Of a stretch of DNA of 64,000 bases, positions 32,211 to 44,856 are shown piece after piece; position 1 is the stretch's first letter; each line of letters begins with the position of its first letter. Position numbers and translations under genes: made by a program. The notes beneath the pieces are model-generated. The model searched no databases and had not been told where the DNA came from. It was given only the letters and a program-made list of their open reading frames with translations. This DNA comes from Arthrinium phaeospermum (Eukaryota > Ascomycota > Sordariomycetes > Amphisphaeriales > Apiosporaceae), in assembly GCA_006503535.1 (NCBI GenBank), contig QYRS01000006.1:558001-622000 (forward strand), in the 5' to 3' direction.

Positions 32211-33162
32211 TAGAGCAGTCGTTATCCAGTCTCTGTTACCAGTCACGTTCTTGCGGTCATGTAAACGGCCACTGTCTCCATCACAGTCGATAGTGACAAC
32301 TGTGGAAAGGACTACCAGTAAAACTGGGAAATCCATGAGCCCTCCCATCGTTGTCAAGGACGCAAGCCCAGCGATGCGACTTCTCTGCTTCTGTCCAGAC
32401 TAGCGAGTTCTGAAAAATAAGCATGCAGCGTTGGGACGAATGAAGTGTCCCGTCTGAGGACCTTGTCGCTTTAGATCTCGTTCGACCCGGCAGCATGAGG
32501 GCGAGCTTTGATATTTCATACACTGCTGCTTTGGATAGCTAGTGGTGTCCGGTAGACGAACGAATCCCACCGGATTGGGTGCGCGCGGCGTCAAAAGGGG
32601 GTATGTTGCCCCGAGCTGGGCAGGTAAAGGGGCCCAGGACCGAGAACTGAAGGGTGAGAGACAGCAGAATACACTAGATATTGGAAGCGCTTCTGTACCG
32701 TTTGATAATTAGGTAAATGTATCTAGGAGGTAAATAGCGAGTCTCAATATACTAATCAATCTTCTTCACATCGAATTGGGCCACCGACGACTTTTCATGG
32801 ATGTGTCCTTGATTGGCAAACCACAGCTCGGTGTTGGCATCGCTTGGCCGGTAACCCCGCCGCGACTAGCCGGTTACTCCGCTACCTGCCATTTCTCGAC
32901 ACCATCATTGGACGTTTAACCTGAGCAGCGACTGATACCCATATAGATTTCGTCAATCAGATATAAAATAGGAGAACTTCTACTACGTTGGCCAAAGCTA
33001 TCTAAGCCATTCCCGATTTTAGCATAACGCGCTATAGTATTAGCAGTTGGATCACCTATTCCGGGACCGCATTTGTTGGTGGTGTGATGGCATTGAAGTT
33101 TGTCACTTGACTGACCAGAGCTTGACACGCAACTACACCATCGCTTTTCTTAACCTTTCGCA
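32211..33162. other. Intergenic
   Basis: About 950 bases with no gene seen. The right end is the promoter of the CoA-transferase gene. Confidence 0.5.
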
Positions 33163-34709
33163 ATGGCGCACCCGGACAAGCTTCGCACCGAGTACAAGGC
33201 ACAGGATGTTGTCCGCGAAGTCTGGGCCCAGCTGGGCCTCCCTGCCTCGGCACTCGACGCATTATCGCTACCTGGGGACGAACGAGGCCCCGCCGTCCCG
33301 TCTTCCTTCAAGATCGGGCTGCTGGCGCAAAGCGCAATTGCCGCGTCTGCTCTGGCCGCCGCCTCCGTCTACGCAGCGCACAACGAGCGGACGGTGCCCA
33401 AGGTCACCGTGCCGCTCCCGCACGCCCTGGCCGAGTTCCGATCCGAAAGGCTGTACCGCCTGAACGGGGAGCCGACGCCCCATCTCTGGGGACCGCTCGG
33501 GGGCTTGCATCCCACACGGGATGGGTATATACGCATTCACGATAACTTCCCCAACCATCAACAGGGGATTCTACGGGTCTTGGGTTTGCCACAAGACGGC
33601 TGCAACGTTACGCGGGACGACGTGTCGAGGGCGACACGGGAGTGGGACAAAGTCGACTTGGAAACGGCCGCGTTGGAGAACGGGGCATGTGCTTACGCGC
33701 TGCGGTCCTACGAGGAGTGGGATGTCCTCCCGCAGGCGCAAGCCATCGACTCCTTCCCTATCTCGATCAGGAGGATCGGCGACGGCGACGGTACTGCTAC
33801 TACCCCGCAAGGCATCGCGGTGTCGACTCTGCCCCGTGACGGCGACAGATGCCTCCACGGACTCAGGGTGCTGGAGCTGAGCCGCGTCATCGCCGCGCCC
33901 GTAGCCGGGCGGACGCTGGCCGCGCACGGCGCCGACGTGCTGTGGGTGACGTCGCCCAACTTGCCAGCGCTACCAGCTCTCGATATTGATATGAGTCGAG
34001 GCAAGCGGACGATCCAGCTGGACCTCGACGGAGACGACACAGAGGGAATGGGGAAGGAGAAGGAAACGCTGCTCGAGCTCGCGACTACGTGCGACGTCTT
34101 CATTCAAGGATACAGGCCCGGCAGTCTCGCCGAACGGGGATTGTCCCCGGAGGCACTCGCCTCGCGAAACCCAGGCGGGATCGTGGTTGGGAACATGTCG
34201 GCCTTTGGGCCCAAGGGGCCCTGGGCGGGCAGGAGGGGCTTCGACTCGCTCGTGCAGACCTGTTCGGGTATGAATATGTCGGAAGCCGCGCACTACGGGC
34301 TGGTGCTGGTGAGGAAGGGGCAGTGGCGCGACCAACGCCGTGTCAAGCACTGGACCACGCCGCGGGCTACTTTCTGGCGGCCGGGATCTGCGCTGCGCTG
34401 CACAGGCGGGCTTCCGATGGGGGGTCTTACGTGGTCGACGTGTCGCTGGCCGGGGTGATGAAATACTTACGCAGCTTGGGGCAGTATGAAGGGAGGTCGG
34501 GCTTTGAGGGGGATGGTGGTGGTGGTGGTGATGATCTGCCATCCGCGGTGGAGATGGACCCGGGGTTGTTTGAAACACGCAGGACAGGCTTCGGGGAGTT
34601 GAGAGGGGTGCGGCACTCCGCGGCTGTTGATGGGTGCGCGCCGGGCTGGGATGAGATGCCGAGGCCACTGGGCTCAGACTCGCCGGTTTGGCTACTGCCA
34701 CGTACATAA
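33163..34709 (+). CDS. Class III CoA-transferase (CaiB/BaiF family), apparent -1 frameshift
   Basis: The frame starting MAHPDKLRTEYKAQDVV runs to GGG at 34297-34299. Family sequence then continues in the next frame to the stop at 34709 (GAGEEGAVARPTPCQALDHAA and onward). One missing G in that run restores about 515 aa. Signatures: LRVLELSRVIAAPVAGRTLA (start of the CoA-transferase core, about 230), DVFIQGYRPGSLAERGLSPEAL, FGPKGPWAGRRGFDSLVQ (with the Asp expected to form the acyl anhydride) and DHAAGYFLAAGICAALHRR. Such enzymes move CoA between carboxylic acids. The about 220-residue N-terminal half is the duplicated, degenerate domain typical of fungal members. Substrate unknown. No intron removes the shift. 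Confidence 0.8.
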
Positions 34710-35646
34710 CTAGGCGGGCGGGAGTTGGATCCTTGTTCTGGTGATGCGCCGTTGGGGTTCTGTTTAGTCCTGCATCCCCATACAACACGTAGGTATGTTT
34801 AGTTTCGCCTGGGGAGTCCATGGCCTGTTGCAGCAAATGGTGCAGGAGTGTACTAGTGAATGCCTGCCGCGCTAGATCGGAATGCCGTGCCAGAGTGAGG
34901 GGAATATTGGATTGGCCCGGAGTCGGTTCTGTAGAGAGAGCGGGAGTGGTTGGTGGCTGGGCCACAGTCAGTTGTTCGAAACCCGTTCAAGCGCTTTCCG
35001 TCAGCCATGATCCCTCAATCATCGTGCCAAATGATAAATGATACGATTTGCGATCTCCTCAACATCTGTAACATTAGCTGCACCATTGCCACAAGTCCTC
35101 ATTGCGCGGCGGCCGTACTGAAACCCCAAAAGGACCGATGGAAGAAAGCAACAGTAGCTGCCTCTAAATACCGATGGCCAACCCCAGATTCCGCGGAATG
35201 GACGGGGGCGAGCGGCTCGGAGTCCATAATAACTCTATCTAGGCAAGCATTGTAGATCTTCAGATGCGAACAGCAAGGGTATACCCCACACCGGGAGAGC
35301 CCATGTCCCCCACCGGCTACTAGTTAGTATGCACCCACTCTGGGGTAAACGAACTGTGGATCGCCTTGACTGCAGGCCGCGACTCAGTGTCACAGGATAG
35401 GCCAACGGGAATGACTCCTGAGCCGTGCTTGTGGAGGAGCGTGCCTTTGTTTAGGATGTTGCTGGCATTATACCAGGAGGGTAGGGAGGGTAGCCGGCAG
35501 AAACCTGTTTGATACCCGCGCGTAGGTTAATCAGTATACTACTAGTATAATGGGGAGTCCGTTTCAACTATCCCTTTCGCTTTCTTGAAAAGAGCAGCTG
35601 GCTGTCCCGTCAGTAGAGTCGATGAAAGAGAGAAACTTCGCCAAAC
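34710..35646. other. Intergenic
   Basis: About 940 bases between the CoA-transferase and the MFS gene. No gene is seen; it contains the promoter of the MFS transporter. Confidence 0.5.
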
Positions 35647-37555
35647 ATGTCAGACGCCAAGATGGAAGAGGGTCGGACTGAGACGGTAGAGCACGTCAAG
35701 GAGCATCATAACCAGGACCACGCCAATGGCACAGTCCAATTGATAGACTCGAAGCATGTGGTGCTGATACCCACGCCGAGTCGAGATCCGTATGGTATGT
35801 TTATTTTTCTCCTTCACTTTGTCCCCTTCATCCTCCCGTCTCCATGGGCGGGAACGGGAACGGGGCGCCAAAAGCAACACGAGCGGCTGACATGAGGTTC
35901 TCTTCATCTTCCCGCAGACCCCCTGAACCTCCCCGAATGGCACAAGAACCTCATCGTCTTCATCATCGGCATGTACTCGGCCTTCGCCGTGCTGGCGACG
36001 TCGGGCATGGGCGCCATCGCGCCCGTGGTGACGGCCATGTACCCGGACGACGACCCGGCGCGCGTGACGGACCTGCTGACGTACCCGACCCTCTTCATGG
36101 GCATCGGCAACCTGTTCGCCATGCCGCTGAGCGACGCCGTGGGCCGCCGGCCCGTCTTCCTCGGCTCGCTCGCCCTGTCCATCGTCGCGGGCGTCTGGTG
36201 CGCCTGCTCCGGCTCGTCCCTCCAGTCGCACATCGCGGCGCGCGATATCCTGAGCATGGCCGCGGGCCAGAGCGAGGCGCTGACGGCGCTCATGGTCCAG
36301 GAGGTTAGCTTTGTGCACCAGCGCGCCACCAAGGGGACGTGGAACGCGGCGATCCAGGGGAGTGTCTGCGGCGCTATGTTCGTGGCGACGACGTACCTCG
36401 TTCCGGCTTGGGGGCTCAAGTGGTGGTACGGCATCATCACCATCGTCAACGCCGTCATCCTGATCTTCGCCGTCCTCTTCGTGCCCGAGACACTGTACGA
36501 GCGGGTCTTGGAAGACTACGGTACGTCTCCCCCCGTCAATATTATATCCTGTTCCCAACTTCGAATACTAACTCCTTACCCATCTCCAACAGACGGCGAA
36601 ACGCACGAAACCACCTCCACCACCGACGGCGCCAAAGTCGAGCGCGTCACCACGACCGCCACCCATACCCTCGACTACGCCCGCTACGGCCCCCGCACCT
36701 GGCGGCGGGACCTGCGCGTCTTCGCCGCCGCGCCGCGCTGGGACCGGATGGGCACCCTGTACAAGGACGCCGCCCGGGGCTTCACCGTGCCCACCGTCGT
36801 CTGGCTGCTCGTGCTCAACGGCGCCTTCCTGGGCGTCTATGTGTTCCAGTCCTCCACCTTCGCGGGGATCCTGCTCGCGCCCCCCTTCGGACTCGCGAGC
36901 GAGTGGCTCGGGTTCGTGCAGCTGTCGCTCATTGTGGCCAACTTCGTCGCGCTGCCCATCGTGGGGTACGGGTCGGATTACTTGATTAAGTTGGCGAGTC
37001 GGATTAATAAAGGGGTTTACGAGGTAAGCAGGCTTCTCTCCTTCTCTTCTCTTCTCTCCCGTACCTCCCTTTTGCAGATATTCGGTTCAAGGATATCCTG
37101 GAAGCTAACACCCTCCGGTGAAACAGCCCGAATTCCGCCTCCTAACCGGCATAATCCCCGCCGTCGCCGCCGTAATCTCCTGCGTCATCTTCGGCCAGAC
37201 CGGCGCCCACGCCGCCGACAACCCGGCCTGGTCCTCGTGGGCGGGCATCGCGGTGCCGTACGCCGTGGGGTACGCGGCCTTCCTGGGCGCCAACACGGTG
37301 GGCATCACGTACGTCTTGGACAGCTGGCCGCGCGAGGCCGGGGCGCTTTTGCTGGTGGTGGCGGCCGGAAGGGGGTTCATCTCGTTCGGGCTGGGGTACG
37401 GCACCGTCCCCTCGGTCGACCGGCTCGGCTACGACGGGGCCATGAACATGTACGCCATCGTGTGCGGGGTCGTGAGCGTGCTGGGCGTGCCGGCGTTCTT
37501 CTTGGGGAAGCGGGTCCGGCTTTGGACGCGGCGGCATTACTGGCCCGTGGAGTAG
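35647..37555 (+). CDS. MFS transporter, DHA1 drug:H+ antiporter type
   Basis: Four exons are read: 35647-35794, 35918-36520, 36593-37023 and 37127-37555, giving 536 aa. Introns of 123, 72 and 103 nt have clear CTAAC or CTGAC branch points. A hydrophilic N-terminus leads to DPYDPLNLPEWHKNL just before the first TM, the signature of the fungal DHA1 (Flr1/Tpo-like) family. MFS motif A follows TM2 (MPLSDAVGRRPVF). A long cytoplasmic loop between TM6 and TM7 is Thr-rich (THETTSTTDGAKVERV). About twelve hydrophobic segments can be counted. It probably exports toxic or self-made small molecules by proton antiport. It lies next to a CoA-transferase gene, but nothing else suggests a metabolic cluster. 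Confidence 0.88.
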
Positions 37556-37950
37556 TAGCAGTGGGACGGGCAGGTGTAGAGTGCGAGATTGCTTCTTTGC
37601 CGTGAATCAGAGAAGCTGGACGAGAGCGAGAGCAACATCAATGGTTGAGGCGTGATGGACATAGGCTAGAAGTGACATTGAATAAACACCGGATATCTAA
37701 ATCAATTGACGACCTATGTTTGAAGTACTTAAAGGACTAATTAATACTATATACGCCCGAGTATTATATACGAGTGCAATAGCCGGATCACTACTCGCAA
37801 TAGATTGACATCATTACAAACATGAACAGGGCTGGTAATGCATCTATTTAAGAGGATATAACTGGGCTACCCTGGACTCATATTGTATAAACTCCGAGAT
37901 GGAGCATCCCAGGCTCGTCCGAACTCAATTCGGCGACGTTGGACCCCTAC
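37556..37950. other. Convergent intergenic region
   Basis: About 395 bases between the stop codons of the MFS gene (plus) and the Lunapark gene (minus); holds both 3' ends. No further feature is seen. Confidence 0.55.
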
Positions 37951-39195
37951 CTATGCCTTAGTTCGTCCCGACTTCCGCGAGCGGGTTTGGGGGCCCGTGG
38001 GCTCCTCGAGGCCGGTCGACATGGCGTCCTCGGCCATGATCTGCGCGCCCACCTCGTCGGCGCCGCTGCCGCCGTCGCTGTGGTCGGCCGTGACCTCGAT
38101 GCTGGGCCGGATCGTCTCGCCGCCCAGCACCTCGCGCATGATCTTCTTCCCCTCGTCCATCTCCCCATTCATCGATCCACAGCTCATGCACTTCCAGAGG
38201 CCCACATCGGGCAGCGCCTTGGTTCCGGGCGGGGCTTGGCCATTGACCAGGCGGCAGTTTTGGCAGATCAGCACGATGCGGTTCTTGGGCGCCGTCTCGT
38301 CCTCGCCCAGCATGAGGTCGAGGATGCGATCGTACCAGCGGTGCGTGTTGTTGGGGTTGTGGTCAAATTGCGGGTAGGGAGTGTGAGGCAGGTCGTCGGC
38401 GTTGGGCGCGAACTCGGCGGTGAAGTCCAGCGGCTGAAGCTGGTGGCGCGGCGGAGGGTTGTGCGAGGACGAAGGACGCGAGGGAGGCAGGGGAATCAGG
38501 TTCGGGTGCCTGATCGAGGTGGGTGCGCCCTGAGCTGATGGCGGTCTTTGGATGTTGGCGGTGGGCGGAGGTGCGAACGCCGTTCTGGGAGGTCCGTTTG
38601 GCCCCAGGCTCGAGTGTCGGCCGCGTCCATTGTTGCCGTCTTTGGCGTTCTTGTCCTTTCCGTCTTCGTCATGGTTCTGGGTCGCGCGTTTGGGCTTCTC
38701 GCCTCCGTATTTCTCGAGCAGTTCATGGGTAGAGTCGTACTTGGTGGCGTCCTTGAGCCTCTGGATCGTGGCGGCACGCTCCGATTGCTGATCCTTCAGT
38801 CTCGCCTCGAGCGTCTCTATGCGCATGGTGAAGTAGGCGTGGGTAAGGGTGCGCATGACATAGATGAGTACCGGACCACCAGTCATGCCGAGCCATTCCC
38901 AGACGCCCAGGTTATTGTAGCCGACCACGAGGATGAGGACGATCGCGTAGACCAGGTAGGCGAAGGACAGGTAGAGTGTCCATAGTACCTTGATGCGCCT
39001 CGACCGCGTGCGTACTTTGTCGAGGAGGAGTTGGGTGGCGGTGATCTTGGTGGACAGGTTGGAGAGTGTCTTTTCAAAGGAGGCCGGTGAGGAGTCCTCG
39101 CCCTAGAGAGAGGGAATCATGTTAGCGAACTGACCAAGCATGTGCAAACGCAGGCGTTCTCGTGAACATACCTTCCAGGGCCAAAACGAAACCAT
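37951..39195 (-). CDS. LNP1: Lunapark, ER three-way junction protein
   Basis: Exon 1 is 39195-39172 (MVSFWPWK); a 69-nt intron precedes exon 2 at 39102-37951. The product is 391 aa. The conserved N-terminus is followed by a short coiled-coil, two close hydrophobic segments (about 47-68 and 77-95) forming a hairpin, a second coiled-coil (about 100-125), a Pro/Ser-rich disordered stretch, and the Lunapark zinc ribbon with CQNC at 288-291 and CMSC at 313-316. It stabilises three-way junctions of the tubular ER. It is divergently transcribed from the golgin gene starting at 40530. Frame, splice sites and domain order all agree, so the call is firm. Confidence 0.93.
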
Positions 39196-40529
39196 CTTCG
39201 CGAACAAGATGGGTGTGGTGTAGGAAGGCGGGCACGGCTAGCTCATGGCGGAAGCGGAGGTAAGTAAATAGACTTGGCGACAAGCTGTTTGATTGCCCGC
39301 AGCAAAAGTGAGGCAAGAAAGGGGAAGTTCGACAAATGAAGGTAATTTTAATACGAAGATAGGAGGAACAAAAGGGCCTACGAGGGCGACAAACGGAAAG
39401 CGCAACAGCAGAGATTCAAGTGTTGGGGAATGGGCAGTGAAGATCAATGTGACGACATCTTCAATGTTGTGTGGTCATACTGCAGGGCAGGTCAAGCTGG
39501 TAGGGTGTCCTCACCGGAGCTACATATGTACCTCTTTAGGCGAGCTACCTGCATGCGGTCTCTGGGTTACACCTGGCAAGCGGCCGTAGCAATAAACGTA
39601 CGTTGCCTGTTAACAACACCTACAAACCACGATGCTTCTGCTGGCTCGATTTTACGACAAGAGAATCAACGAATTAATATAGTGCTCCTGAACTGTATCA
39701 CTATTCGTACGGCCTGATATCGTAGCCATTGAAGTAGAATCGTAGGTAGCTTCAATCTGACCAGTTAATCCTCACAGGGGGTTGCTGGTTGATTGGTCTG
39801 AAGGCTTGCCTGCAAGCGAAAAAGGGAGGTTAGACAGCACAGACCCGGGAACGGCACTTCCCAGACGCCGACCGCCAAAGTCGTTCAACTGTCTTCTGCG
39901 ACTCTGCGAGTGCTGCGACCTTAGCACCAGGTAGATCGCCTGGGATCAGCTTTGCGTAGCGCATCGCAGCGCTTTGATGCAGGCTAAAACACTGGGGGAG
40001 AGACCCCTACACTTTTCGAGCTTAGGGCCCTTTTTGGAACGGCAAGCGGCCACCTGGCGCATCTTGCTGACTTGACGTTGCAAGCAAATCTGTTGGCTCG
40101 ATATAGAACATCCGTACGGATACTGTTGCACTTGAAACTGGTTGGACTATTTTTTTTCTCTTTCTTCTGTTTTCGCTGATCGTGGGGTGTGATATACAAT
40201 ACGTATATACTTTCGAACTCGCTCCTTCAATTCATTTATTCGCACGACGTCGGTGCATAAGCAGTGGCGCGCTCTCTGTCTATCTGGTTTCTAGTGGTCG
40301 GACCGGGTCGGCTTGTGGTACACCAGCAAAAAGACGGATGCGCCAAACGATACGATACGATACATGTCCTCTCCAGTATATGTAACGAAATCTCACCGAA
40401 TCCACACCTGCATTGCGCAACGGTCTGCGGGCACCAGCATAACATAAGTGCATGGCATTCATGATCGATCTGTATTTATTTTTGTAGCAGTAGCAAAGGG
40501 GATTGGCGGAAATCGCAGATTTGCCCATC
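39196..40529. other. Divergent promoter region between Lunapark and golgin genes
   Basis: About 1.3 kb serve as 5' regions for both head-to-head genes. No separate gene is seen. A short run of CGATA units lies at about 40346-40362. Confidence 0.5.
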
Positions 40530-43500
40530 ATGTTCCAGGTACATCTTCCCTCCCACTACCTACTCCAACACAATACAACCAACCCGTAACTAACCCCTTC
40601 CGCACTGCAGCGATTCAAAAGCGCTCTCGATAAGTCGATAGCCGAAGAACAGGAGCGCCAGAAGCAACGAAGTAGCAATGCTTCGCCCTCTACCAACAGC
40701 CGGCCGCAGTCGGTTTCACGTACCAACAGTTCGGCTGCGAAGCGAAAGGCCAAGAAGCCCGGCCAGGATGCCGCCAATAGCGCCGAAGATCTCCCCAACA
40801 CCGATCCTGCCGTCTTCGAGGCCGCGTTTGCCCTAGACGACGAGGAGGCCGAGGCGAAAGCTGCCGCCGCAAGCCCCGAGAACGGCGATGCCTCAGAGAA
40901 GGGCGTGAAGGGAGACGAGTCCGCCGACGCAGCCAAGTCCGAGAAGCCCGAGACCAAGGAGACGACCGAGAACGAGAAGACGGAGACCAATGGCGACGAG
41001 AAGAAGAAGGCGGCCCCGGCTCCCGCTACGGCGGCAGACCTGCCCCCGGAGGTTCAGGCCAAGCTGCGCAAACTCAGCAAGCTCGAGAAGACGTATCCGG
41101 GTACGTATCCCCAATTTGCTGCCACAGTTGGTGTGGTAGTGGCACAAGACCTGTTTTGTTTGTTTCTTGTTCGGGCAGTCGCACTAATACTTCGTCGTGC
41201 CACCAGAACTCTTACGCTCGTATCGAATTGCGCATGGTCGCGCCACTGCCATTGAGCCTTTTGAGCGAGCCCTGCGCGAACACACCCCCTTGACCTCTAT
41301 CAAGGACACGGAGGCCCTCGTCGAATACCTCAACCAGCTTAACCTGAAAGGCGACATGGTCATGGATGAGTTCAAACGGGTTTCTGCCGAGAAGGACGCC
41401 CTCAAGAAGGAACACGACAAGACCAACCAAGAGCTCACGGCCCTGAAGGAGGAGATGGCGGCATTGAAGGCTGCAAACCCTTCGACTACCGATACAGAGA
41501 CATCCGAAGCGACCAAGACTGCCGAAGGCGACGCTGCGAAGAAGGAAGCCACATCTCCCGAAGAACCGGCACAGGCCGTCAAGTCGCCTGTCACTTCCAT
41601 TCTCGGCGTCTTTTCTCCGAAACAGAAGCCCGAGTCTACCGAGAACGACAACAACGATGTTGGCGAGGATATGTTCTCTTACGATGACGAGATTCCACAA
41701 CTCCAGGCGGAGGTTGCCTCCAAGACCGAGGAGGTTACCAAGCTCAAGACCGAAATTCGAAACTTGAAGGACGAGATGGCCGTAGCAAAGGAGAACAGCG
41801 CCGAGCTCGTCGAGAACTTGGAGCGGGCCACCCGGGAGCTCAGCGAGTCTAGGGACAAGACGGCTGTCGACAACTCGCTCCAAACTCAACTGGATGCCAG
41901 AAACACCGAAATCGCATCTCTCACCGAGAAGCTTGAGGCTGCGCAAACCCAGCTCCGAGACGTTGAGTCGAGTCTGAAGCAGGAGAAGGCATCCGCTGCT
42001 GAGGCAGCCAAGAAGCACCAAGCTGAGACCAAGGCAGCAGGCGAAGAGAAGTCCAAGATGACTGGCGAGCTCAAGAAGGCAACCGAGTCGTACACTTCAT
42101 TGGAGAAGAAGATCAAGGACCTGACGTCCGAAATCGATACCATGAGCAAGGCAAAGAGCGAGAGTCTGGCCAAGGTCGAGGAACTCGAGAAGCAACTGAA
42201 CGATGCCATTCAAGCCAAGCCAGCGACGCCGGCCGCTACCCCCGCTTCTGCACCTGCCGCGAGCAAACTCGACGTTCCGCCAACACCCGGACTCACAGCT
42301 AATCAAAAGAAGAAGAACAATAAGAAGAAGAAGAAGGGCGGTGCTGGCGGTGCTGGCGGCGCTAATGCTGCTGCTGCTGTCGAAGCCACACCTTCCGAGA
42401 CATCGGAAGCGCCACCCCTATCGCCGATGGAAAGCCCGGATACGGTGGCCATGCGCGAGGAGCTCGCAAAGCTCAAGGAGGACATTTCTCAGAAGGACAC
42501 TCAGATTGAGAGGCTCTCCAAGCAACGCAAGACGGAAGAGGATCTACGTGAGGAGGTCGAGAACATGCAAGAAAACTTGATGCATATCGGCCAAGACCAC
42601 GTCGAAGCCAAGGAGCGGATCAAGGAGTTGGAGTCTGAGAAGAAATCTCTTTTGACCCGCATTACGGAGCTGGAGGCTGAAATCGCTTCCGGCGCATCAA
42701 ATGCCGAAAGCACCTCCAAGCTCGAGGCCGAATATAAGACGATGAAGGATGAGTATGATGAGCTCAAGACCAAGTCACAGACCTTAAGCTCGGATTTGGG
42801 CGCCGCGCAACAGCTCGCGCAGTCGCGCTACAAGGATCTCACAGATCTTCGCGAGGTTCTTTCCAAAGCCCAACCGGAGCTCAAATCACTTCGGCAGGAC
42901 TCGGCAGCCCTCAAGACGACCAAGGAGGAGCTGGCGGCTAAGCAGACCGAGATTCGCAACTTGGAGAAGCGGGAAAACCAGCTTAAGGCTGAGGTAGCCC
43001 GTGTCCAGCGAATTGGGACCGATCGCGAAGGCGAGATCCGAAACCTGAACGATCGGCTGGCAGCTGAGGTCAAGACCCGCGCACGCCTTGAGGACGAGAA
43101 GAGGGTGGCCGGACGCGACTATAGGCGGTCCGAAGCAGAGAAGGTCGAGCTGTCAGCGAAGGCGGAGAAGGCTACCCGAGAGCTCGAGTCCTTGCAGTCT
43201 GAGCTGGCACAAGTCCGGCCCAAGATCAAGGCGTTGGAAGACGAGGTGGAGGCGCTGCAGAAGGAGCGCGACTCTCTTAAGGAGGAGGTCGATCTCAAGA
43301 CGGCGCAGTACAACTCCTGCCAAGGTCTGCTCGGATCTATGCGCGACCAGACGGCCGAACTCAGCGTTCAGCTGAAGGAAGCTCGCGGCTCTGCAGAGTC
43401 GCTGGAAGAGGAGTTGGCCGAGGTCCAGAAACACCTCCAGGAGCGGACCCGTGAAGGCGAGACGATGCGCCGCATGATCAACGAGGTGGACGAGCGCGCC

Positions 43501-44236
43501 GACGCCAAGGTGCGCGACATGCGGACCCGGATGGAGGCGGCGGTCGAGGAGCGCGACCGGATCGAGGACGAGTCGTCGACGCTGGCGCGGAAGCGGGCGC
43601 GCGAGAACGAGGAGCTGCGGACCAAGACGCGGGACCTCGAGCGCGACGTCAAGACGCTCGGCGCCGAGAAGGAGGAGCTCGAGTCCCAGCAGCGCGAGTG
43701 GCAGCGGCGCCGCGAGGAGCTGGAGCAGGTGGAGGAGAAGTCGGCGGCCGAGGTGGAGGAGATGCGGTCGGTGGTGGCGAACCTGCGGACGGCTCTCGAC
43801 GCGTCCGAAGGGCAGGTTCGCGAGGCGGAGAAGCAGCGGGCGGACCTGCGCAAGTTGCTCGACGAGAGCCGGGCGCGCTACGAGAAGCTGCAGAAGGAGC
43901 TCAAGACGGTGCAGGGCAAGCTCGTGGCGGCGCCCCCTAGTAGTAGCCGCGGCAGCATGGACAGCACGCGGTCCGGCTCCAACGGCGGCGCGCAGCAGGG
44001 GCCGGATACGATGTATCTCAAGACCATCTTGTTGCAGTTCCTCGAGGTGAAGGACGAGAAGGTGCGGGGGCAGCTTGTGCCTGTGCTGGGCAAGCTTCTG
44101 AAGTTCGATCGGTAAGTTCTCTTCCTTTTCCTTTGGCGCTCGCGAATATCTTTACGGGTTACTAACTCTACTGGACAGGAACGATGAGCAGAAGTGGATG
44201 AATGCCGTGCAGAGCCTGGGTAAGCCGGGGCGGTAA
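40530..44236 (+). CDS. IMH1: Golgin of the trans-Golgi with GRIP domain (Imh1-like)
   Basis: Four exons are read: 40530-40538 (only MFQ), 40611-41100, 41207-44111 and 44179-44236, giving 1153 aa. The start MFQRFKSALDKSIAEEQERQ is the conserved N-terminus of fungal Imh1 proteins. An acidic, low-complexity stretch (about 40-165) follows. Then come long heptad-rich coiled coils through most of residues 200-1080, broken by a Pro/Ala and Lys/Gly linker (about 525-590). The C-terminal GRIP domain (MYLKTILLQFLEVKDEKVRG and onward) spans the last intron and carries the aromatic residue used to bind Arl1-GTP. The protein tethers vesicles at the trans-Golgi. The 9-nt first exon is short but well supported by splice sites and the conserved start. 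Confidence 0.93.
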
Positions 44237-44755
44237 GTTGTATATTAGAATCTTGTAATGATCAATAGACATCTACGATATACGCTTCCTGTTATGTCGT
44301 TCGGTTTTACGAAAGTGCGGCGTACTTCGCTTCTTCCGTTTCTTACGCCTTCACATTTCCTACGTTTCTTGCATTCCCCGTGCCCCCTTTCCGTCGGTAT
44401 CAAGGTGTATTCGCCAGGGGACTTTTGCGCGAGGCTGTGTCTTGTATTGGAAAATACTCCCGAGCGTATTCAGAGCCCATGCAACTTGGTTTGCATGGGG
44501 GACTTGAGTGGTTTTGACCTTGCCGTCGTACCAGGAGGAGCTGGCCCCACCCACTGCGCCGAGGCAAGCTCTTCAAGCTTTTTACTTGGGGTGATCCCTG
44601 ACAAACAGGAACTGTAACCCTCCATCAACCCTCTCTTCGCCAAAGCCGGTCTGATCAGTCACACGACACACAATCATACCACGCCATGCAATTTCCTTCG
44701 TCACCCTCCATCATAGTCCGTCGTAACGCTTGTCGTCTTCATCAAATAACAACCT
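44237..44755. other. Intergenic
   Basis: About 520 bases between the golgin gene and the tRNA. Nothing else is seen. Confidence 0.5.
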
Positions 44756-44856
44756 GCCTGGTTAGCTCAATCGGTAGAGCGTGAGACTCTTACGTTCAGC
44801 TAGCTACTGTACCAGAGACAATCTCAAGGCTGCGGGTTCGACCCCCGCATCGGGCT
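44756..44856 (+). tRNA. tRNA-Lys (CTT) with 28-nt intron
   Basis: The acceptor stem pairs GCCTGGT with ATCGGGC (with G-T wobbles). The D arm is GCTC-AATCGGTA-GAGC, the anticodon stem TGAGA/TCTCA with loop CTCTTA-A and anticodon CTT, and the T arm GCGGG-TTCGACC-CCCGC. The intron is 44793-44820, after position 37, as expected for a nuclear tRNA intron. A T-run downstream (about 45007-45017) is too far to be the obvious terminator. Confidence 0.93.

Noticed and set aside
17819..37555. Secondary metabolite cluster (GMC oxidase, ABM protein, CoA-transferase, MFS)
   Set aside because: No backbone enzyme (PKS, NRPS, terpene synthase or DMATS) and no pathway regulator is present, and unrelated genes are interspersed.
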